A stretch of 57,975 nt of DNA from Oscillospiraceae bacterium (GTDB lineage: Bacteria > Bacillota > Clostridia > Oscillospirales > Oscillospiraceae), in contig JAFXCL010000022.1 in NCBI GenBank assembly GCA_017521485.1, forward strand, positions 1-57,975. Reading direction: 5' to 3'. Position 1 is the first letter of the stretch. Each line of letters opens with the position of its first letter. The notes under the pieces are model-generated. The model saw only the letters and a list, made by a program, of their open reading frames with translations, was not told the origin of the DNA and ran no database searches. Shown here piece by piece: positions 16,209-24,464 of this stretch. Made by a program: the position numbers and the translations under genes.

Positions 16209-17921
16209 GTGCTGACCGGTGCGTTTGATATGAACCCGACTTTTTACAATGTGTATATTAGCATCCTGCGCTATGCTGCACCCATTTTGGCAGCAATCAT
16301 CCTGTTTCGGTGCATTTTGCCTTTGGTGAGCTTTCGCCGTGAGCCGGAGATCTGGGGCTGGCTGTGCCTGCCGGATGAAACCAAGCTGCCAATCACCCAC
16401 TGGGAAAATGTGATCGGACGCAGTAAGCGCAGTGATATTGTGGTGGACTTTCCCACTGTATCCAGAACCCACGGCGTTCTGACCCGCTATGATGACGGAA
16501 GCTGGACCATTACGGACACAGATTCCTCCGGCGGTGTTTTTGTAAACGGAAAAAAGATTGAGATCCGGGCATTAAAGCCGGATGATGTGATCACCATTGG
16601 CGGCATCGATATGACTCTGCAGCCCATTTCTGCCAAGCAGGAGGCACGGCTTGCTCACCACCGGGCAAGAGGCTCGTCCTTCCTGACCGGCCTTTCCAAT
16701 GTGCTGCTTCTGACCCTGCTGCAGATCTTCTGCTGCCTTGCCTATGTGATGGGTGGACAGACGGATTCTGCCCAGTCTGTGCTGCTGGGATTTGGCGGCA
16801 TTATGGTGTGCCAATGGCTGCTGTTGCTGTTTTATGTGTGCATCCGAAGAGTTTCCTTTGAGGTGGAGACAATTGCCTTTTTCCTGTGCACTATGGGTAT
16901 GGCGGCAATTGCCGCCGTCTGCCCGGAGGAGGCGATCAAGCAGCTGGTGGCTATGGGTATGGGACTAGTCACATTTCTGTTGGTAGGTTGGTCCCTCCGG
17001 GATCTGGAGCGGGCAAAAAAGATCCGTTATATAGCAGCGGTGGCAGGTATTGGGTTTCTTGTCATTACCCTTTTGTTCGGACAGGAGTACTATGGTGCGA
17101 AAAACTGGCTGGTGATCGGCTCTGTTTCTATCCAACCCTCGGAACTGAGCAAGGTCTGCTTTGTGTTCGTGGGTGCGTCCGCTTTGGACCGGCTGGTGAA
17201 GAAACGCAACCTTTTGCTGTTCATCGGCTATTCGGTAGCAATGTGCGGCTGTCTTGCCTTGATGAACGATTTCGGCACAGCGCTGATCTTCTTCTGCGCC
17301 TTTCTGGTGATCGCCTACCTGCGCTCCGGCAGTGTGGGCACATTGGCCCTTGCGGTTACGGCACTGGGCTTTGCCGGTGTGGTGGCATTGAAGATCGCTC
17401 CCCACGCCCTGCAGCGGTTTGCCTCCTGGCGGCATATCTGGGAAGACCCCTTTGATGCCGGTTATCAGCAGACAAGAGCGCTGATGTGTATGGCATCCGG
17501 TGGCTTTTTCGGTATCGGTGCCGGGCAGGGCTGGATGAAAAATGTATTTGCGGCGGATTCGGATGTGGTGATCGCCACCATTTCGGAAGAATGGGGACTG
17601 ATCATGGTTGTGCTGATCGTCCTGAGTATTGTGGCATTGGCAATATTTGCGGTCCGATCCGCAATTCTGGGACGCAGCAGCTTCTATACCATCGGTGCTT
17701 GCACCGCGTCCAGTATTTTACTGGTGCAGGTGATTTTGAATACTCTGGGTACAGTGGATGTGCTGCCCCTGACCGGTGTCACATTCCCGTTCTTGTCCAA
17801 CGGCGGTTCCAGTATGATCTGCGCGTGGGGACTTCTGGCGTTTATCAAGGCGGCAGATACCCGGCAGAATGCCAGCTTTGCGGTACGCCTTGTGAAAAAT
17901 GGAGGGGAAGAGGATGAATAG
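16209..17921 (+). CDS. FHA-domain SEDS glycosyltransferase (FtsW/RodA type)
   Basis: The protein has 570 residues. The start is GTG, with GGAGGTGA seven bases upstream. After one N-terminal membrane helix (~12-35) comes a cytosolic FHA domain, residues ~66-125 (VIGRSKRSDIVVD, SRTHGVL, GGVFVNG), a phosphothreonine reader. About ten membrane helices with SEDS motifs follow: KNWLVIGSVSIQPSELSK, NDFGTALIFF and GVTFPFLSNGGSSM. SEDS proteins polymerise peptidoglycan glycan strands with a partner class B PBP, which is the next gene. The fusion implies control by Ser/Thr phosphorylation. The role (elongation, division or spore wall) is not resolved. Confidence 0.92.
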   Translation: MLTGAFDMNPTFYNVYISILRYAAPILAAIILFRCILPLVSFRREPEIWGWLCLPDETKLPITHWENVIGRSKRSDIVVDFPTVSRTHGVLTRYDDGSWTITDTDSSGGVFVNGKKIEIRALKPDDVITIGGIDMTLQPISAKQEARLAHHRARGSSFLTGLSNVLLLTLLQIFCCLAYVMGGQTDSAQSVLLGFGGIMVCQWLLLLFYVCIRRVSFEVETIAFFLCTMGMAAIAAVCPEEAIKQLVAMGMGLVTFLLVGWSLRDLERAKKIRYIAAVAGIGFLVITLLFGQEYYGAKNWLVIGSVSIQPSELSKVCFVFVGASALDRLVKKRNLLLFIGYSVAMCGCLALMNDFGTALIFFCAFLVIAYLRSGSVGTLALAVTALGFAGVVALKIAPHALQRFASWRHIWEDPFDAGYQQTRALMCMASGGFFGIGAGQGWMKNVFAADSDVVIATISEEWGLIMVVLIVLSIVALAIFAVRSAILGRSSFYTIGACTASSILLVQVILNTLGTVDVLPLTGVTFPFLSNGGSSMICAWGLLAFIKAADTRQNASFAVRLVKNGGEEDE

Positions 17922-19281
17922 AATTGCAGGCCGTGGGGTGATTACACTGCTTTTGGCACTGGTGCTGGTTGCCGGCTTTTCCTTTTTTATTGCGGAATTT
18001 GTAACGCAGGCAGACGATTGGGCGGTGTTTTCCGGATCGCCCCACGTTTATAACGGCGATAACATCAATTGCGGTGTGGTGGTAGACCGGGATCATATCC
18101 TGCTGGCAGATATGCAGGACGGTCGGGAGTATTCTGCATCGGAAGCACTCCGCAAAGCCACTGTCCATTGGCTGGGTGACCGGTACGGCAATATCAGCGC
18201 TCCGGCTATTTCCCATTATGCCCAGCAGATCGCCGGCTTTGATCTGGTTGGGGGTGTGTACAGCTATGGGGATGCCAGCGGCGTTGTGGAGCTGACCCTT
18301 TCGGGAACTGCCCAGCAGGCAGCACTGGAGGCTATGGGCAGCTATAAGGGAACGGTGGCAGTCTATAACTATAAGACCGGACAGATCCTTTGTGCAGTCA
18401 CAACACCTGCCTACGATCCGGATAACGTTCCTGATATTGATAAAGACACGACCGGTGCCTTCGAGGGTCTGTATGTAAACCGGTTTATCCAGTCTACCTA
18501 TATTCCCGGTTCGATTTTTAAGATCGTTACACTGGCGGCAGCGCTGGAAACCATCGGGGATATTCAGCAAAGATCCTTTACCTGTGCTGGCAGCTATGAG
18601 ATACAGGGGGAGAAGGTTACCTGTGAAGTGGCCCACGGTCAGCAGAGCCTGAAGGGTGCCTTTAGCAACTCCTGTAACTGCGCCTTTGCCCAGATCGCTA
18701 TAGAGCTGGGCGGCAAAACCCTTATGGAGTATGCAGAAAAGTTTGGCGTCACAGATCGGATCACCTTTGACGGCATCACCACCGCTGCCGGTAACTTTGA
18801 GGCTGCAGATGCGGCGATCAATGTGGCTTGGAGCGGCGTTGGACAGCACAAAAACCAGATCAATCCCTGTGCCTTTCTAACCTTTATGAGTGCTGTGGCA
18901 GGGGGTGGGCAGAGCACAAAGCCCTATCTGGTGGAAAGAATCACTGTGGGCAGTGCAGAAACCTATCAGGCGGAGGTGCACACCGGAGAGAAGATTCTAT
19001 CCGATGCCACGGTGCAAGTCCTGCAGGAATACCTGCGTAACAATGTTGCCACCCACTACGGTGACGGAAATTTCCCCGGTCTGACTGTCTGTGCAAAGAC
19101 CGGAACAGCAGAGGTGGGCGGCGCGCAAAAGCCCAACGCAATGCTCTCAGGTTTTTGCGCCGATGAAAAATACCCTCTGGCATTTATCGTCTGCGTGGAG
19201 GATGCGGGCTACGGCAGTGCCGTGTGTATCCCCATTGCCTCCAAAGTCCTCGCCGCCTGCAAGGAAGCTCTGGATAACTAA
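17914..19281 (+). CDS. Short penicillin-binding transpeptidase, partner of the SEDS protein
   Basis: The protein has 455 residues with one N-terminal membrane helix (~12-30). The transpeptidase motifs are present: SIFK (Ser ~200) in STYIPGSIFKIVT, SCN in FSNSCNCAFAQ (~252), and KTG in CAKTGTAEVG (~394). The usual N-terminal dimerisation module of class B PBPs is very short, giving a PbpA/PBPI-like protein. It overlaps the SEDS gene by eight bases, and its GGAGGGG lies inside that gene. The pair resembles actinobacterial rodA-pbpA next to FHA genes. A terminator follows. Confidence 0.9.
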   Translation: MNRIAGRGVITLLLALVLVAGFSFFIAEFVTQADDWAVFSGSPHVYNGDNINCGVVVDRDHILLADMQDGREYSASEALRKATVHWLGDRYGNISAPAISHYAQQIAGFDLVGGVYSYGDASGVVELTLSGTAQQAALEAMGSYKGTVAVYNYKTGQILCAVTTPAYDPDNVPDIDKDTTGAFEGLYVNRFIQSTYIPGSIFKIVTLAAALETIGDIQQRSFTCAGSYEIQGEKVTCEVAHGQQSLKGAFSNSCNCAFAQIAIELGGKTLMEYAEKFGVTDRITFDGITTAAGNFEAADAAINVAWSGVGQHKNQINPCAFLTFMSAVAGGGQSTKPYLVERITVGSAETYQAEVHTGEKILSDATVQVLQEYLRNNVATHYGDGNFPGLTVCAKTGTAEVGGAQKPNAMLSGFCADEKYPLAFIVCVEDAGYGSAVCIPIASKVLAACKEALDN

Positions 19282-19308
19282 ACTGTATACAGACAACACA
19301 ATGATTTG

Positions 19309-19334
19309 GCGGAGAATGCGTTTGCGTTCTCCGC
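19309..19334 (+). terminator. Terminator after the PBP gene
   Basis: GCGGAGAA / TTCTCCGC stem with a ten-base loop, followed by TATTTATTG. Confidence 0.75.
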
Positions 19335-19360
19335 TATTTATTGAAAAATATTTTTCGGTG

Positions 19361-19389
19361 TTGACAAATTCCTGCAATATAAATATAAT
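19361..19389 (+). promoter_or_regulatory. Consensus promoter of the 2-hydroxyacid dehydrogenase gene
   Basis: TTGACA, 17-base spacer, TATAAT: a full consensus match and one of the strongest promoters in the window. Confidence 0.88.
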
Positions 19390-19390
19390 G

Positions 19391-19411
19391 GTATCGATAC
19401 AATTTGATCAA
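19391..19411 (+). promoter_or_regulatory. Palindromic candidate operator (ATCGAT type)
   Basis: The perfect palindrome GTATCGATAC sits two bases after the -10 box, where the transcript would start, and is followed by the palindrome TTGATCAA. The same ATCGAT core recurs at the rex promoter. Fermentative dehydrogenase genes are common Rex targets. Confidence 0.45.
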
Positions 19412-19438
19412 TTACGCAACGGTTGGGAGGAAATGATA

Positions 19439-20383
19439 ATGAGTAAAATCAGTGTGATTGGTGCAGGCCATGTGGGTGCGACCATAGCCAATGATTTGAT
19501 GATTCAGGGTCTGGCATCAGAAATCGTCCTGATCGATGTCAACAAGAAAAAAGCCATCGGTGAGGCGCTGGATGTGTATCAGGGAGCGCCCTTCTGTTCT
19601 CCTGCCATCGTGCGTCCCGGTGAATACGAGGATGCGGAAGGCTCGGATATTGTGGTAATTACCTGCGGTATGGCAAGAAAGCCCGGTATGACCCGTCTGG
19701 ATCTGGCACAGACCAATGTAAATATTCTCAAGGATGTTGCTGCCAGTGTGGTACCTTATGCGAAGGATGCGGTATATGTGATCGTTTCCAATCCGGTGGA
19801 TGTGCTGACCTATGTGTTCACCAAGGTTTCCGGCGTGCCGGAAAACCGTGTCATCGGCTCCGGTACGATCCTGGATACAAGCCGCCTGCAGTCTGAGCTT
19901 GCCAAACGCTTTTATATCAGTCCCAAAAATGTGCACGCCCATGTTTACGGTGAGCACGGCGACAGCTCCTTTGTCCCCTGGTCACTTGTCCACATAGCCA
20001 ATAACCATGTGGATGACTATAAGGCAAGCTCTCCGGATAAGGACCGCATTCACTGGGACAAAGACTATGAAGAGGTAGAGGAATTTGTAAGGAAATCCGG
20101 AGCTAAGATCATTGAAAATAAGGGTGCGACCTTTTATGCAGTGGCGATGTCCGTATGTCATATTTGCAGGTGCATTTTTTCAGATGCAGGTACGGCTTTG
20201 ACAGTGTCCTCTATGATGCACGGTGAGTATGGCGTAGAGGATGTGTGTCTGTCTACCCTTACACTGGTGGACAGAAAAGGAATCCGGGGAAAAATTATGA
20301 ACAAGCTGACCGATGGGGAAATTGAAAAGCTCCACAAAAGCGCAAACAAGCTGAAGGAAGTCATTGCGCAAATTGAAATCTAA
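19439..20383 (+). CDS. L-lactate/malate dehydrogenase family
   Basis: This 314-residue NAD-dependent 2-hydroxyacid dehydrogenase has the Rossmann motif VIGAGHVGATIAND, the NPVD motif, the catalytic GEHGDS (His173) and DAGTALTVSSMMHGEYG near the C-terminus. Overall it reads like clostridial lactate dehydrogenase. However, the specificity loop is GMARKPGMTRLDL: Arg80 stands where lactate dehydrogenases have Gln and LDH-like malate dehydrogenases have Arg. The substrate may therefore be oxaloacetate, so I give no gene symbol. The ATG follows GGGAGG with eight bases between; an ATG two codons earlier is too close to it. A terminator follows, making the gene a single unit. Confidence 0.88.
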   Translation: MSKISVIGAGHVGATIANDLMIQGLASEIVLIDVNKKKAIGEALDVYQGAPFCSPAIVRPGEYEDAEGSDIVVITCGMARKPGMTRLDLAQTNVNILKDVAASVVPYAKDAVYVIVSNPVDVLTYVFTKVSGVPENRVIGSGTILDTSRLQSELAKRFYISPKNVHAHVYGEHGDSSFVPWSLVHIANNHVDDYKASSPDKDRIHWDKDYEEVEEFVRKSGAKIIENKGATFYAVAMSVCHICRCIFSDAGTALTVSSMMHGEYGVEDVCLSTLTLVDRKGIRGKIMNKLTDGEIEKLHKSANKLKEVIAQIEI

Positions 20384-20410
20384 AGAAGAATTCTGATCCC
20401 ATATTTTATA

Positions 20411-20446
20411 CACCCCTTGCATACATTTGTGCAGGGGGTGTTTTTT
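20411..20446 (+). terminator. Terminator after the dehydrogenase gene, also carrying an RBS
   Basis: CACCCC-TTGCA / TGCA-GGGGGTG stem followed by six Ts. The right arm (GGGGGTG) would serve as ribosome-binding site for the small gene that starts at the end of the T-run. Confidence 0.8.
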
Positions 20447-20596
20447 ATGTGCCACAAAAATGTCCTTTGGGGATGTTTGTTTGTCGCCTTTGGCTTGGGA
20501 ATGCTGGTTGGGCTTTGTCTGGAGGGTGGCTTTTTCTGCCATGTTTTCTCACTGATATTGATCGCTGCCGGTGGCTGTATCTGTAAGAGAAGATAA
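20447..20596 (+). CDS. Small Cys-rich membrane protein, 49 residues
   Basis: It starts MCHKNVLWGCLFVAFGLG and ends in CICKRR. Two hydrophobic stretches (~7-24 and ~30-45) are joined by LEGGFFCH. It contains five or more cysteines. Short clostridial proteins with a WGC...GLG...GLCLE pattern look similar to me from memory, so I take it as real. The only ribosome-binding site available is the 3' arm of the preceding terminator hairpin. The function is unknown. Confidence 0.55.
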   Translation: MCHKNVLWGCLFVAFGLGMLVGLCLEGGFFCHVFSLILIAAGGCICKRR

Positions 20597-20651
20597 TTTT
20601 GGCATAAACTTGTCCTGATGCGCATATAGTTTGGTAGAAGGAGTGATTTGC

Positions 20652-22130
20652 TTGCAATTACAGTTTCATAAAACAGTATGTCCCTGCTTGCAGCAGGTGA
20701 AGCGTCAGGTGCAAAATCAGGAGCAGACCCAGGAAGTGCGCCTGGGTGACGATATGCCCGATATTGGACGGGTGCTGGGCGCATGGGGTCAGGTGCTTCT
20801 GCGGAGCAAGGAATGGCAAAACGGCAGCATGAGCATCTCCGGCGGCGTAATGGCATGGGCGCTGTATGCCCCGGAGGACGGGGGGCAGGTCCGTTGGGTG
20901 GATACCTGGATTCCCTTCCAAATGAAGTGGGATATTCCGGACACCCAGTATGATGGTGTGATTCGCTGCCAGTGCCTGCTGCGGGGCATCGATGCCAGAA
21001 GCACCTCTGCAAGGCGGCTGATGCTCCGGGTATCTGTGGGGGCAATGGCAGAGGCAATGCTGCCCGGGGAGTTTGCACAGTACACACCGGAGGAAGTTCC
21101 GGAGGATGTAGCGCTTCTGAAAAATACTTATCCGTTCTGCCTGCCACAGGAGGCGGGAGAGAAACCCTTTGAATTGGAAGAAATTCTAAATTTACCCCCT
21201 GCTGCACCGAAACTGGGGAAACTGATCCGCTACGAGCTGACACCTCAGATATTAGATAAGAAAGTAATGGGCAGTAAAGTGGTGTTCCGGGGCGCAGCCA
21301 ATCTGCATATTGTGTACCTGACAGAGGACGGCACTGTCCAAAGCTGGAATTTTGAGCTGCCTTTTTCCCAGTATGGGGAGCTGGAGGGAGATTATGACCA
21401 CGACGCCACAGCCCAGATCATACCTGCTGTCACAGGCTTGGAAATGGATGTGGACGAAGAGGGCAATCTCCACTTAAAAGCCGGGGTAACCTGCCAGTAT
21501 GTAATCAGCGACCGGAATATGGTGACGGTGATAGAGGATGCTTACAGCCCTAAACGGGAAGTGGCGGTCCAGACCCAAACCCAGCAAGTGCCGGTCATTC
21601 TGGAGCAGCTTACCCAGACAGTCCACGCCCAACAGCAGCTGGATCGGGAGGTTGGACGTGTGGCGGATGTAGCCTTTTATCCGGACCACCCCCGAATGAC
21701 GCAAAAAGAGGGAGGCATAGAAGCGGAGCTTCCCGGACAGTTTTCTGTGCTGTATTATGACGGCGAGGGTGCTTTGCAGGGCGCAACTTCCCGTTGGGAG
21801 GGAAGTATGAGCCTGAGCGCCGGACCGGAGGTACAAATGGACGGTCTGGTTTTCTGCAACGGAAAAACCCAGCAAGACCTGCAAGCGGATATTCAGATGG
21901 AGTTGACTGGCAGCTCCCGGCAGGGTATTCCTATGGTGACAGCACTGGAGCTGGGGGCAGAAATCCAGCCGGATCCCAATCGTCCCAGCCTGATTTTACG
22001 CAAAGCAGGGGATGAAAAACTGTGGGACATTGCAAAACGCACCGGTACCACGGTGGAAGCCATCCGTGATGCAAATAAACTGACAGACGAACCGGAAAAA
22101 CACCAAACACTGCTGATACCAATATCCTGA
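20652..22130 (+). CDS. DUF3794 and LysM domain protein, probable spore-coat associated
   Basis: The protein has 492 residues. The start is TTG, chosen for AAGGAG eight bases upstream. There are three repeats of a DUF3794-like beta domain (VRLGDDMPDIGRVLGAWGQV near residue 30; KVVFRGAANLHIVYLTEDG near ~215; a third around ~370-420), then a C-terminal LysM domain of ~45 residues (LWDIAKRTGTTVEAIRDANKL). LysM binds peptidoglycan or spore cortex, and this architecture is widespread in sporulating Clostridia. There is no signal peptide, which fits assembly from the mother cell. A strong terminator follows. Confidence 0.88.
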   Translation: MQLQFHKTVCPCLQQVKRQVQNQEQTQEVRLGDDMPDIGRVLGAWGQVLLRSKEWQNGSMSISGGVMAWALYAPEDGGQVRWVDTWIPFQMKWDIPDTQYDGVIRCQCLLRGIDARSTSARRLMLRVSVGAMAEAMLPGEFAQYTPEEVPEDVALLKNTYPFCLPQEAGEKPFELEEILNLPPAAPKLGKLIRYELTPQILDKKVMGSKVVFRGAANLHIVYLTEDGTVQSWNFELPFSQYGELEGDYDHDATAQIIPAVTGLEMDVDEEGNLHLKAGVTCQYVISDRNMVTVIEDAYSPKREVAVQTQTQQVPVILEQLTQTVHAQQQLDREVGRVADVAFYPDHPRMTQKEGGIEAELPGQFSVLYYDGEGALQGATSRWEGSMSLSAGPEVQMDGLVFCNGKTQQDLQADIQMELTGSSRQGIPMVTALELGAEIQPDPNRPSLILRKAGDEKLWDIAKRTGTTVEAIRDANKLTDEPEKHQTLLIPIS

Positions 22131-22136
22131 TACAGG

Positions 22137-22174
22137 AAAACCGCCGCTGCGAGGGAGAGTCGCAGCGGCGGTTT
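22137..22174 (+). terminator. Strong terminator
   Basis: AACCGCCGCTGCGA / TCGCAGCGGCGGTT stem with a seven-base loop, followed by T-rich sequence. Confidence 0.88.
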
Positions 22175-22287
22175 GGCGGTTTTGTCGCATTCTTCATATT
22201 CGGGGAGAATATCCGCCGGAATATAAGATAAATCACTAAGGACATAAAATTCAACAGAACCATGTCGAAGACACCTTCTTTTGTCCC

Positions 22288-22316
22288 TTGTAAAATTTCG
22301 GAAAAGGTGCTATAAT
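22288..22316 (+). promoter_or_regulatory. Promoter of the COG0523 GTPase pair
   Basis: TTGTAA, 17-base spacer, TATAAT. I saw no classical Zur palindrome around it. Confidence 0.7.
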
Positions 22317-22347
22317 ACAGACAAATATAATGAGAAGGTGTGTAGTT

Positions 22348-23499
22348 ATGACAACAATTGATATTTACTCCGGCTTTTTGGGTGCAGGTAAAACCACGCT
22401 CATCAAGAAGATGATTAAAGAAGCCTATGCAGGTCAGAAGCTGGTGCTCATAGAAAATGAATTTGGTGAAATCGGCATCGATGGCGGCTTTTTGCAGGAG
22501 GCGGGCATTAATATCACTGAGATGAATTCCGGCTGCATCTGCTGCTCTCTGGTGGGCGATTTCGGCAAGGCTCTGACACAGGTAATTCAGGAATATCACC
22601 CGGATCGCATCCTCATTGAGCCCTCCGGTGTGGGTAAGCTTTCCGATGTGATCGCTGCCGTAGAAAAGGTGACTGGTGCAGATGTGCAGCTGGGTCACGC
22701 CACTGCCGTTGTGGATGCAGGCAAAGTAAAGGTCTATATGAAGAACTTTGGCGAATTCTATAATAACCAGATCGAAACCGCCGGCACGATTATCCTTTCC
22801 CGTACCGATTCTATCCCTCAGGAAAAGCTTCATAAGGCGGTAGAGCTTCTCCGGGAGCATAATGAGAAAGCTGCGATTGTGACCACTCCTTGGAGTGAAC
22901 TGACCGGCAGTCAGCTGCTGGAGGCTATGGCAGGCAAGGCATCTGTGGCAGAGCAGCTAAAGCAGCTGGAAGAGGAGCATCACCATCATCACGATGAGGA
23001 GCACCAGTGCTGCTGCGGTCACCACGACCACGAGCACCATCACCATCACCACGATGAGGAGCACGAATGCTGCTGCGGTCACCACGACCACGAGCATCAC
23101 CATCACCACGATGAGGAGCACCAGTGCTGCTGCGGTCACCACGACCACGAACACCATCATCACCACGATGAAGAGCATCACTGCGGTTGCGGTCATCACG
23201 ACCATGAGCACCACCATCATCACGCAGACGATGTGTTCACATCCTGGGGTGTGGAAACTGCAAAGAAATTCACGCAGGAACAGATCAATTCCACCCTGCA
23301 CTGTCTGGATACCGGCAGATACGGTATTGTCCTGCGGGCTAAGGGTATCGTAGCAGACGCAAATGGCGGCTGGATCCATTTTGACTATGTGCCCGGCGAG
23401 TATAATGTACGCGCCGGCGGCGCAGATGTGACCGGTAAGCTGTGTGTGATCGGTGCCCAGTTAGATTCCAACGGCGTTGCAAAGCTCTTTGGGGTGTAA
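22348..23499 (+). CDS. COG0523 (CobW/ZNG1-type) GTPase with His/Cys-rich repeat
   Basis: The protein has 383 residues. The G domain has P-loop GFLGAGKTT (9-17), the family metal motif CICC (63-66 region, SGCICCSL) and EPSGVGKL; SRTD (151-154) stands in for NKxD. Residues 211-292 are a linker of four ~20-residue units built from HHHHHDEEH, CCCG and HHDHEHHHHH. The C-terminal CobW_C-like domain follows (SWGVETAKKFTQEQI, GIVLRAKGIV). COG0523 proteins deliver zinc, cobalt or other metals to client proteins. The linker could store or sense metal. The start follows AGAAGGTG. The next gene, two bases later, also belongs to this group. Confidence 0.92.
   Translation: MTTIDIYSGFLGAGKTTLIKKMIKEAYAGQKLVLIENEFGEIGIDGGFLQEAGINITEMNSGCICCSLVGDFGKALTQVIQEYHPDRILIEPSGVGKLSDVIAAVEKVTGADVQLGHATAVVDAGKVKVYMKNFGEFYNNQIETAGTIILSRTDSIPQEKLHKAVELLREHNEKAAIVTTPWSELTGSQLLEAMAGKASVAEQLKQLEEEHHHHHDEEHQCCCGHHDHEHHHHHHDEEHECCCGHHDHEHHHHHDEEHQCCCGHHDHEHHHHHDEEHHCGCGHHDHEHHHHHADDVFTSWGVETAKKFTQEQINSTLHCLDTGRYGIVLRAKGIVADANGGWIHFDYVPGEYNVRAGGADVTGKLCVIGAQLDSNGVAKLFGV
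22978..23223 (+). repeat. In-frame tandem repeat coding for the His/Cys linker
   Basis: There are four imperfect units of about 60 bases with the core GATGAGGAGCAC, TGCTGCTGCGGTCACCACG and CATCACCATCAC. The unit count could change by slippage without a frameshift. Confidence 0.85.
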
Positions 23500-23501
23500 G
23501 T

Positions 23502-24443
23502 ATGGCACAGATCCCTGTTTATGTATTTACCGGTTTTCTGGATTCCGGAAAGACCAAGTTTATTCAGGAGACCTTAGAAGATCCCCGATTTAACGCCGGT
23601 GAGCGGACGCTGCTATTGGTGTTTGAAGAGGGGGAGGAAGAATATGATTTTTCTACCTATCCCCACCAAAATGTCTATCTGGAAGTTTTAGATCAGCAGA
23701 CAGTCACCACAAAACAGCTGCTAGCCCTGGCAAAGAAGCATAGAGCCCAGCGGGTGGTAGCAGAGCTGAACGGAATGCTTTTGGTAGGCGATCTGTACAG
23801 CCGTCTGCCCGAGGACTGGGTCATCGCTCAGGAAGTGATGTTTGCAGACGCCACTACCTTTATTAGCTACAACGCCAATATGCGCAACCTGGTAATGGAC
23901 AAGCTGGTAGGCGGTCAAATGGTGGTATTCAATCGCCTGACCCCCGGCGCAGACACGATGCCGCTGCATAAGCTGGTGCGGGCAGCCAACCGCCGTATGG
24001 ATATTTTGTACGACTATACCGACGGCACAACAGCTTTTGACGAAATTGAAGACCCGCTGCCCTTTGACATTAATGCCCCTGTCATTGAAGTCAAGGATCA
24101 GGACTATGCCCTGTGGTATCGGGATGTGACCGAGGAAGCGGCTAAGTATGACGGAAAGACTGTCCGTTTCAAGGGTCAGGTAGCAATGCTCCGCCGGGAT
24201 AAGAACAATATGTTTGCACCCGGCCGTTTTGTAATGACCTGCTGCGCGGACGATATCCAGTTTTGCGGTGTGCCTTGCAAGTGGGCAGACAGCAAGGAAT
24301 TAAAGCCCAGATCCTGGGTGACTGTGACCGCTAAGATCGCTGCGGAAAAACATCCCTTATATCAAGGAGAATTAGGCCCTGTACTGACGGCAATCACCGT
24401 TGAGCCTGCAAACCCGGCCAACCCCGATGTAGCGACCTTCTAA
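23502..24443 (+). CDS. CobW-like P-loop protein fused to a DUF1980-like domain
   Basis: The protein has 313 residues. Residues ~6-160 form a reduced COG0523-type P-loop domain (YVFTGFLDSGKTKFIQETL). The CxCC metal motif is absent and the NKxD position reads FNRL. Residues ~195-313 resemble the OB-like DUF1980/TIGR03943 domain (YDGKTVRFKGQVAML, then GRFVMTCCADDIQFCGVPC). DUF1980 proteins are found with COG0523 genes in zinc-responsive loci, so a joint role in metal supply is likely but not shown. It lies two bases after the preceding stop. Confidence 0.8.
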   Translation: MAQIPVYVFTGFLDSGKTKFIQETLEDPRFNAGERTLLLVFEEGEEEYDFSTYPHQNVYLEVLDQQTVTTKQLLALAKKHRAQRVVAELNGMLLVGDLYSRLPEDWVIAQEVMFADATTFISYNANMRNLVMDKLVGGQMVVFNRLTPGADTMPLHKLVRAANRRMDILYDYTDGTTAFDEIEDPLPFDINAPVIEVKDQDYALWYRDVTEEAAKYDGKTVRFKGQVAMLRRDKNNMFAPGRFVMTCCADDIQFCGVPCKWADSKELKPRSWVTVTAKIAAEKHPLYQGELGPVLTAITVEPANPANPDVATF

Positions 24444-24464
24444 AAAGAGAGAAAGGAGCGGCTT

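Noticed and set aside
21931..22860. 309-codon frame on the minus strand
   Set aside because: It crosses a strong terminator and the antisense of two real genes, with no supporting motif.
22978..23223. Regular ~60-bp repeats that could suggest a CRISPR array
   Set aside because: The units are in frame within a GTPase gene and have no unique spacers between conserved repeats.
22957..23379. Val/Met-rich frame opposite the His/Cys repeat
   Set aside because: It is the complement of His and Asp codons in the GTPase linker; no start signal.
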